The position numbers were made by a program, and so were the translations under genes. Below are positions 59,547-64,000 of a stretch of 64,000 bases of DNA, piece by piece. Below the pieces are notes generated by a model. The model saw only the letters and a list, made by a program, of their open reading frames with translations, did no database searches and was not told where the DNA came from. This DNA comes from an uncultured Acetatifactor sp. (GTDB lineage: Bacteria; Bacillota; Clostridia; Lachnospirales; Lachnospiraceae). Each line of letters starts with the position of its first letter. Position 1 is the stretch's first letter. Where the stretch lies: the NCBI GenBank assembly GCA_910584235.1, contig CAJTZD010000016.1:19201-83200 (forward strand), given 5' to 3'.

Positions 59547-59627
59547 ATGCAGAAGAACAGACGATATCAGAACAAAATAGAGGAACTGACAATCAAAGGT
59601 ACAGCACTCCGCAAGTATTATAGCTAG
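59547..59627 (+). CDS. 26-residue ORF at the head of the lysis cassette
   Basis: Start ATG 59547 is seven bases after a strong GAAAGGAGGG site. The product is a very basic helix (MQKNRRYQNKIEELTIKG and seven more residues). It lies behind its own promoter and before a terminator hairpin at 59693, so it may be a leader peptide, a small regulatory protein or the remnant of a larger gene. No homologue was recognised. Confidence 0.45.
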   Translation: MQKNRRYQNKIEELTIKGTALRKYYS

Positions 59628-59692
59628 TTTTGTTGCGATTAGGTTATTCCTGGCATCCGGCAGAGCTTTTATAAGGTATTCTTGCCGTGGCG

Positions 59693-59714
59693 GCACCTTT
59701 GGGGTGCTTTTTTT
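59693..59714 (+). terminator. Terminator hairpin between the 26-residue ORF and the holin gene
   Basis: GCACC (59693-59697) pairs with GGTGC (59703-59707), followed by seven T. The stem is short, so partial read-through to the holin is expected. It may act as an attenuator. The stretch 59628-59754 otherwise holds no gene. Confidence 0.6.
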
Positions 59715-59754
59715 GCGCCCATTTTTAAGGAAGGATATTAACTTTTTATTTGGG

Positions 59755-60006
59755 ATGATTAATCCTATTATATTGGGGATCAGCTTGTTAGTAGGATATG
59801 TTCTTAAGACAGCTTTCGAAAAATTCCCCAATCGGTACATACCTCTGGCAGCCCTAAGCTGTGGGACATTGCTGGCCGTACTGATGCATATGCATAGTGG
59901 TATCAATGCCGAGGTGGTGCTGGGCGGGATGATAAGTGGACTTGCATCAACTGGGCTTTATGAGATGCTACGTAACCTGCTGAAATTTGATGGAAAGAGC
60001 AGATAG
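59755..60006 (+). CDS. Phage-type holin
   Basis: Membrane pore former that lets the endolysin reach the wall. 83 residues with three hydrophobic stretches (INPIILGISLLVGYVLKTAF, YIPLAALSCGTLLAVLMHM, AEVVLGGMISGLASTGLYEML) and a short charged tail, the layout of small phage holins. ATG 59755 is preferred; the open frame extends upstream to 59704 and an AAGGAAGG site lies at 59728-59735, so a longer form is possible. It is directly followed by the endolysin gene. Confidence 0.75.
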   Translation: MINPIILGISLLVGYVLKTAFEKFPNRYIPLAALSCGTLLAVLMHMHSGINAEVVLGGMISGLASTGLYEMLRNLLKFDGKSR

Positions 60007-60043
60007 GCAAGGACATGGAACCATACAAGGCATAAGGACATAT

Positions 60044-60073
60044 AATTATGGGGAGCCCAGACTCCCCATAATT
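60044..60073. terminator. Hairpin between holin and endolysin genes
   Basis: AATTATGGGGAG (60044-60055) pairs perfectly with CTCCCCATAATT (60062-60073). There is only a weak T/A tail, so it is perhaps a processing or attenuation element. Confidence 0.6.
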
Positions 60074-60093
60074 ATTAAGGAAGAGAGGGAAAA

Positions 60094-61107
60094 ATGAACA
60101 AAGAAGTATTATATGAGGGGCCGGATATCTCTGAGCACCAGAGGACGGTTGACATTAAGCGCATCCGGAATGCTGGATGTAAAGGTATCGGTTTGAGAGT
60201 TGGATATGGAAAGAATAATGTTGATCAGAAGTTTACCACAAATGCATTGGCCTGCTATAATCTGGGTGTTAGTGTGATGCTGTACTGGTTCTCATACGCA
60301 TATAATGTGGACATGGCTGCGGCGGAGGCCGAATATGCCATGGCTCAGGCTACAAAGTATTGGATGAAATGCCCGATGGCGTATGACTTTGAGTATGATA
60401 GTGTAAATTATGCTAGGAAAAATGGAGTGATCGTCACTAGGGAGCTTGCCACCGATATGGCAATCGCATTCCTGCAGCGCATCCGGAATGCTGGATATAT
60501 CCCTGTCATCTATACCAACCGTGATTATCTTCAAAACTACTTTGATATGGAGCGGATCACTGCAGCCCTAGGAATGGTATACGTTTGGTACGCACGGTAT
60601 ATATCTTCCCTCCCGACTGGTGAGGCGGATATACCTGATATCTGGCAGTATACCTCTACCGGGCGGATTCAGGGAGTGAATGGGAATGTAGACATGAACC
60701 GATTTTATACCGACTTTTCAGAAAATACGGTTCTGGCTTCCCGCAAGGAGAAACCCAACTTGAATATTAAGGCATTCCAGTCGGCAGCGAATGCAGATGG
60801 ATACCTGGACGCGAATGGTAATCCTTTGGTCGAGGATGGCCTGGATGGACCGAAGACCCAGTATGTAAGGCGGCAGATTGTTCTTCAGGCTAAAAAATCT
60901 GGCCGCAAATATGTGGCAGGCTCCACTGGGGCAGTCGTGGGCTGGTGGCAGCAAAAATGCAATGAAATCTTGGGGCATAGTCAGGCCGTGGACAGGAGGT
61001 ATGGCCCTGCTACTAGGGCAGCTACTATGGATGTGCAGCGCAAATTCGGTCTTAAAGTGGATGGAGTTGCGGGTTACAATAGCATTCAGTCAGCATTTTA
61101 CAATTAA
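60094..61107 (+). CDS. GH25 endolysin (muramidase) with C-terminal peptidoglycan-binding region
   Basis: Cleaves the MurNAc-GlcNAc bond of peptidoglycan. 337 residues, no signal peptide, consistent with holin-dependent release. GH25 barrel (about 1-205): GPDISEHQRTVDIKRI with the first Asp, MAYDFEYDSVNY with the catalytic Asp/Glu pair, PVIYTNRDYLQNYF and DIWQYTSTGRIQGV. The C-terminal part (about 220-337) has two peptidoglycan-binding-like repeats (IKAFQSAANADGYLD and DVQRKFGLKVDGVAGYNS). GGAAGAGAGGG precedes the ATG. Partner of the holin; terminator at 61122. Confidence 0.92.
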   Translation: MNKEVLYEGPDISEHQRTVDIKRIRNAGCKGIGLRVGYGKNNVDQKFTTNALACYNLGVSVMLYWFSYAYNVDMAAAEAEYAMAQATKYWMKCPMAYDFEYDSVNYARKNGVIVTRELATDMAIAFLQRIRNAGYIPVIYTNRDYLQNYFDMERITAALGMVYVWYARYISSLPTGEADIPDIWQYTSTGRIQGVNGNVDMNRFYTDFSENTVLASRKEKPNLNIKAFQSAANADGYLDANGNPLVEDGLDGPKTQYVRRQIVLQAKKSGRKYVAGSTGAVVGWWQQKCNEILGHSQAVDRRYGPATRAATMDVQRKFGLKVDGVAGYNSIQSAFYN

Positions 61108-61121
61108 TTCAACCACTGCAT

Positions 61122-61170
61122 AAATGGCATTTGAAAGGTATAACTAATCTTTCAAATGCCATTTTATTTT
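61122..61170 (+). terminator. Terminator of the lysis cassette
   Basis: AAATGGCATTTGAAAG (61122-61137) pairs perfectly with CTTTCAAATGCCATTT (61149-61164), followed by TATTTTTTG. Confidence 0.9.
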
Positions 61171-61195
61171 TTGAATAAAGTTGTTTTTGTAATTT

Positions 61196-61528
61196 GTGCG
61201 AAAAAATTTTGTAATTTATGCGCAAAGCTACAACCGTTATATGAACAGCGTCAAATATCTGGAAGAACTGCGGAAAGAATGGGCAGACCTACAGAACAGG
61301 GAGTTTGAAAGGATGGGGCTAGATATCCATGTGAGCCACGAAAGCCTCGCAGCGCAGGGGATTGACCGTGAACCTACCATGCATATCGGCGCAGCGACAA
61401 TGGCGTTGGAGCTGCAGGGCATCCGGACAGGGCGGGGCGATGAATATCGCGGCATCATAGAACGTAATAACAAACGGGAGAGGGAATATCAGCGCGACCG
61501 AGAGCATACATGGAACCGCGAAAGGTGA
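61196..61528 (+). pseudogene. MobA/MobL-type relaxase fragment
   Basis: About 95 recognisable residues (LEELRKEWADLQNREFERMG, then HVSHESLAAQGIDREPTMHIG, ATMALELQGIRTGRGDE). These belong to the region behind the nicking domain of MobA/MobL relaxases. The catalytic Tyr and the HUH histidines are absent and there is no ribosome site. It is a stump of a mobilization gene, which suggests the element descends from, or recombined with, a mobilizable plasmid or ICE. Confidence 0.7.
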
Positions 61529-61606
61529 TCTTAATATTTTTCCATAAGGAAAAGCAGGAAGAAAATAGATGACAAAAGAATTTACAGAAAGAGGAGGAGA
61601 CAGATT

Positions 61607-61780
61607 ATGTTTGAGAGTTACCCGGATGTTGTCCGTCCACAGCAGTTGGAAGATATGCTGCAGATAGGCCGTACTAAGATTTACGGGCTGCTTCGGACAA
61701 AAGAGATACCGAACAAGCGGATAGGCGCGAACTATTTTATCCGCAAGGATGCGGTAATCGCATATTTAGAGGAAAAATAG
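61607..61780 (+). CDS. xis: Excisionase (small HTH protein) next to the integrase
   Basis: 57 residues from ATG 61607, preceded by AGAGGAGGAG. Single HTH of the excisionase family: VVRPQQLEDMLQIGRTKIYG, then LRTKEIPNKRIGANYFIRKD and AVIAYLEEK. It is encoded 72 bases before the integrase on the same strand, the common xis-int order of integrative elements. It bends DNA at the attachment arms and favours excision. Distinct in sequence from the HTH protein at 57682. Confidence 0.82.
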   Translation: MFESYPDVVRPQQLEDMLQIGRTKIYGLLRTKEIPNKRIGANYFIRKDAVIAYLEEK

Positions 61781-61852
61781 TATTTTCAAATCTTCTGCCA
61801 GGTGCTAGAATAGAGATGTCTTTATTCTGGCGCCTGCGGGAAAGGAGGAATA

Positions 61853-63085
61853 ATGAAAGGCAGCATCCAGGAGAAAACGAACAAGTCGGGCAAGGCGTAT
61901 TATTACATACGCCTGAGTTATAAAGACCCGTTAAGCCAGGCGTGGAGGCAGAAATGGATCGCCACTGGCCTGACCGTCAAGAACAACAAAAGAAAAGCCG
62001 AGGCTATGATGGAGGCAGCGATAGAAGAGAATCGTTATTTGGAGCTTGCACCGGAGAGCGTCAACCAATCCATAGACCCGGACATCCTGCTCTGCGATTA
62101 TATCGATTTGTGGCTTGAAGGTAAGAAGAGGGATCTACAGATTTCCACCTATGAGGGGTATGAATACAGGGCAGCCCATATCAAGCGGTACTTTGAACCC
62201 TTAAAGTATAAGGTAAGAGAGCTTTCGTCCCGAATGGTGGATCAGTTTCTGAAGCATGAGCTGGCCCATGGCAAACGGGATCAAAAGACGGGCGAGATGG
62301 GTCCTTTATCCGTCAGGAGCGTCAGAAGCTACAAAAGCATTCTTTCTGCGGTATATGATCAGGCGGCCATCGATGGTCTGGTAAGCTCCAACCCCGTAAC
62401 TTCGGTAAAGGTACATGGGAAAAGCAATGCGAGTTACCAGAGAGAGGAAGCGTTTCTCACTGAAGATGAGGTGGCGGATGTCCTGAAATTCTTGAAGGAA
62501 CACTATCCGCGTTTCCTTCCGATGGCTTTTATGGGTGCCTATTACGGCTTGCGGCGTTCGGAGCTGCTCGGCTTGCGGTGGGAGAGCATAAATTTTCAGG
62601 AAAAGACGATTTCTATAGAAAATACAGTGGTAAGGGTGTCAACCCTGGTGGAGAAAGAAGCGACTAAAACAAGGGACAGCAAACGGAAGCTGTATCTCTT
62701 CCCTGCTGCGGAGGAATGCCTGTCAGCCGTAAGACAGGAGCAGGACGATTACAAAAGCTTCTTTGGGGATGCATATCGCGACACAAAGGGATATGTTTTC
62801 ACAAGGGAAGATGGCAGCCGGTATGACCCGAGCTGGGTATCGAAAAATTTTGAAAAGGCCATGAAAGCTTACGGACGTCCCGATATTACTTACCACAAAC
62901 TCCGTCATTCCTGCGCATCTATGCTCATCAATAGAGGCTGGGACATCAAGCAGCTTCAGTATTGGCTGGGTCATGCCGACCTGGAGACCACGTTGAAGAT
63001 TTACTCTCATTACAACAAGAAGCGCCTTAACGCCACAGAGAATGACCTGAGCGAAATCTCGCGGGCGGCGGCAGGCTTGTTCTGA
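61853..63085 (+). CDS. int: Tyrosine recombinase / site-specific integrase
   Basis: 410 residues. N-terminal arm-binding domain (KGSIQEKTNKSGKAYYYIRLS), core-binding SAM-like domain (about 75-185), catalytic domain about 195-400. Catalytic residues are visible: Arg in YGLRRSELLGL, His-x-x-Arg in YHKLRHSCASML, His in WLGHADLETT and nucleophile Tyr in KIYSHYNKKR. AAAGGAGG precedes the ATG. It is adjacent to attR in tRNA-Pro, its expected target. The gene looks complete, so the element may still be excisable. Confidence 0.95.
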   Translation: MKGSIQEKTNKSGKAYYYIRLSYKDPLSQAWRQKWIATGLTVKNNKRKAEAMMEAAIEENRYLELAPESVNQSIDPDILLCDYIDLWLEGKKRDLQISTYEGYEYRAAHIKRYFEPLKYKVRELSSRMVDQFLKHELAHGKRDQKTGEMGPLSVRSVRSYKSILSAVYDQAAIDGLVSSNPVTSVKVHGKSNASYQREEAFLTEDEVADVLKFLKEHYPRFLPMAFMGAYYGLRRSELLGLRWESINFQEKTISIENTVVRVSTLVEKEATKTRDSKRKLYLFPAAEECLSAVRQEQDDYKSFFGDAYRDTKGYVFTREDGSRYDPSWVSKNFEKAMKAYGRPDITYHKLRHSCASMLINRGWDIKQLQYWLGHADLETTLKIYSHYNKKRLNATENDLSEISRAAAGLF

Positions 63086-63125
63086 TTTACGGCAAGGGAA
63101 AGCTTACGAAGTGCGGCTCCTGTTG

Positions 63126-63148
63126 TTTTGTAGAACATTTTGTAGAAC
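63126..63148 (+). repeat. Right arm-type repeats of the element
   Basis: TTTTGTAGAAC (63126-63136) and ATTTTGTAGAAC (63137-63148), the same units as at 57601-57622 and in the same orientation, about 95 bp inside the right 48-bp repeat. Confidence 0.65.
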
Positions 63149-63192
63149 AGCATCAAATGGGACAAAAGCCCGTGGGTATGCTATAAAGCAAA

Positions 63193-63232
63193 GAAGCCCG
63201 AATCCCTTGAAAACTCTGGGAATCTGGGCTTC
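63193..63232 (-). terminator. Terminator of tRNA-Pro supplied by the element
   Basis: GAAGCCC (63193-63199) pairs with GGGCTTC (63226-63232). On the minus strand it is followed by TTTGCTTT. It replaces the displaced original terminator at 57400-57423. Confidence 0.6.
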
Positions 63233-63242
63233 CATACAATAA

Positions 63243-63290
63243 TCGGCGCGACAAGATTTGAACTTGCGACCTCTGCGTCCCGAACGCAGC
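63243..63290. repeat. attR-type repeat inside the intact tRNA-Pro
   Basis: Perfect 48-bp copy of 57432-57479. It extends from the tRNA 3' end to the base before the anticodon stem. Confidence 0.93.
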
Positions 63291-63316
63291 GCTCTACCAA
63301 GCTGAGCCACGCGCCG
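63243..63316 (-). tRNA. tRNA-Pro, anticodon CGG
   Basis: 74 nt read on the minus strand. The acceptor CGGCGCG pairs with CGCGCCG, discriminator A. The D arm has GCTC..GAGC. The anticodon arm CTGCG/CGCAG encloses loop TTCGGGA, giving anticodon CGG. The T arm is GCAAG TTCAAAT CTTGT. CCA is not encoded. It is the integration target of the neighbouring element, whose end regenerates the 3' part. Confidence 0.96.
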
Positions 63317-63397
63317 TTAGCTGTTGAAACGGAACATATCAATAATAAATAAAAAAAGGTATTTTGTCAAGAGGAAAACGAAGATTCTAAAAAATCA

Positions 63398-63432
63398 TTC
63401 TTCTGAAACTTCTTCTGAAACTTCTTCTGAAG
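63398..63432. repeat. Three 12-bp tandem repeats
   Basis: Units of TTCTTCTGAAAC at 63398, 63410 and 63422, the last ending in AAG. They are intergenic and of unknown function; possibly the eroded acidic-repeat end of an Rpn-like gene (reverse strand reads Glu-Glu-Val-Ser repeats). Confidence 0.8.
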
Positions 63433-63509
63433 CAGAATTTGCGAACAGGCTGAAACCATGTTTGCCATGAAAGGATGGTATGGGATTGGGGAAAGGGAAT
63501 AGGGAACGC

Positions 63510-64000
63510 ATGAAAGTCATCGTAGTGGATGACGAGATTCCGATTCGGGATGAAATAAGGACAATGTGCCTGGCGGAGTATGGGTATGAAATTATAGGGG
63601 AGGCGGCCAATGGCAGAACCGCGCTGCAGCTTTGCCGGCAGCTGCAGCCGGACATTGTGATTACGGATATTACCATGCCCGTGATGGACGGGCTGGAGCT
63701 GATTCGGATTCTGCAGAGGACGATGCCATTGACCAAGTATGTGCTCCTGACCTGCCATCAGGATTTTGCTTATGCCAGTGAGGCCATCAGGCACGGTGCG
63801 CTGGATTACATTATTAAGGCGGATATCTCACAGGAGGGCATCCTGAGAGTCCTGGATCGGGCCAGAAGCATTATCGAAAGGGAGCAGGAGAACCTGAGAA
63901 AGCTGGAGAACGAACAAAGGAACAGCTTTTCCAGGTATGCGCTAAAGAATGTGTGGGATGCGGGAGAAATCGACAGGGAACTGGAGCGGATTCACTTCCG
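63510..64000 (+). CDS. YesN-type response regulator (5' part; runs off the window end)
   Basis: Start ATG 63510 with AGGGAA upstream. 163 codons visible: receiver domain 1-120 with VVDDEIPIRDEI (acidic pair), phosphoacceptor Asp in PDIVITDITMPVMDG, Thr in YVLLTCHQDF and Lys in DYIIKADIS. A coiled linker follows (ARSIIEREQENLRKLENEQ). In this family an AraC-type double HTH follows, which would lie beyond the window. Such regulators pair with YesM-type kinases for sugar importers, but no kinase is visible here. Confidence 0.88.
   Translation, partial: MKVIVVDDEIPIRDEIRTMCLAEYGYEIIGEAANGRTALQLCRQLQPDIVITDITMPVMDGLELIRILQRTMPLTKYVLLTCHQDFAYASEAIRHGALDYIIKADISQEGILRVLDRARSIIEREQENLRKLENEQRNSFSRYALKNVWDAGEIDRELERIHF

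Larger units (their letters stand above)
57432..63290. mobile_element. Integrated element in tRNA-Pro(CGG), 5.9 kb, with integrase and lysis cassette
   Basis: Bounded by perfect 48-bp direct repeats (57432-57479 and 63243-63290), the right one inside an intact tRNA-Pro. The tyrosine integrase is next to the tRNA end. Cargo in order: HTH excisionase-like gene, Rpn-type fragment, Rpn-type nuclease, 26-residue ORF, holin, GH25 endolysin, MobA/MobL relaxase stump, second excisionase-like gene, integrase. No capsid, tail or replication genes are present. It is best described as a degenerate prophage or a small integrative mobilizable element that picked up a lysis cassette. Confidence 0.88.

Overview
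The window looks like chromosome from a gut-type Lachnospiraceae (Clostridium cluster XIVa, Bacillota). The basis is moderately GC-rich coding with AGGAGG-type ribosome binding sites, LplB/YtcP-type sugar ABC systems beside AraC, LacI and YesN-type regulators, a HrcA/CIRCE-controlled small heat-shock gene, LCP and GH25 proteins, and Rpn-type nucleases. No 16S gene is present, so the genus is inference.

Layout. 1-3.7 kb: 5' part of glutamine synthetase and an aldose-1-epimerase-like gene (both minus), then a secreted GH5 endoglucanase with a tandem-repeat linker. 3.8-6.6 kb: YtrA-type GntR regulator with an ABC exporter. 6.65-8.5 kb: CIRCE-controlled Hsp20 and a zinc-finger-less DnaJ. 8.5-15.2 kb: AraC regulator, GH2 glycosidase and a complete permease-permease-binding-protein sugar importer, with strongly folded intergenic repeats. 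15.5-18.1 kb: Uma2-like nuclease, O-acetylhomoserine sulfhydrylase behind a promoter/operator palindrome, and an orphan promoter-leader-hairpin unit. 18.1-21.6 kb: ECF sigma factor with an ABC exporter. 21.8-28.8 kb: two-component system, lipoprotein and ABC exporter. 28.8-32.8 kb: REC-GGDEF protein, multi-PAS sensor and an AraC regulator. 33-45.6 kb: a decaying beta-mannoside/galactoside locus. It holds an intact cellobiose-2-epimerase-like gene and two LacI regulators, but a mannosylglucose phosphorylase with two nonsense codons, a permease fused by deletion to a broken binding protein, and an alpha-galactosidase stump. A TetR-ABC exporter module sits inside it. 45.6-57.4 kb: hendecad coiled-coil protein, a frameshifted gene, a DUF1266 protein, 5'-nucleotidase, LCP protein, ferredoxin-type aldo/keto reductase, a MITE-like element, an AraC regulator and a three-domain RNA-repair enzyme (kinase-phosphatase-Rnl1-type ligase). 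57.43-63.29 kb: an integrated element in a tRNA-Pro(CGG) gene, bounded by 48-bp direct repeats, with a tyrosine integrase, two excisionase-like HTH proteins, Rpn nucleases, a holin, a GH25 endolysin and a relaxase stump. 63.5 kb to the end: start of a YesN-type response regulator.

How it works together. The polysaccharide genes (GH5, GH2, GH130, GH36, epimerases, two importers) describe beta-glucan and (galacto)mannan oligosaccharide use under AraC/LacI control. One importer is intact and the other is being lost. The exporters each travel with their own sensor or regulator (GntR, ECF sigma, two-component, TetR), a pattern typical of antimicrobial-peptide or envelope-stress defence. The most novel-looking items are the fused RNA-repair enzyme, the three-way-junction repeat between sugar-transport genes and the compact tRNA-Pro element carrying a lysis cassette without other phage genes.
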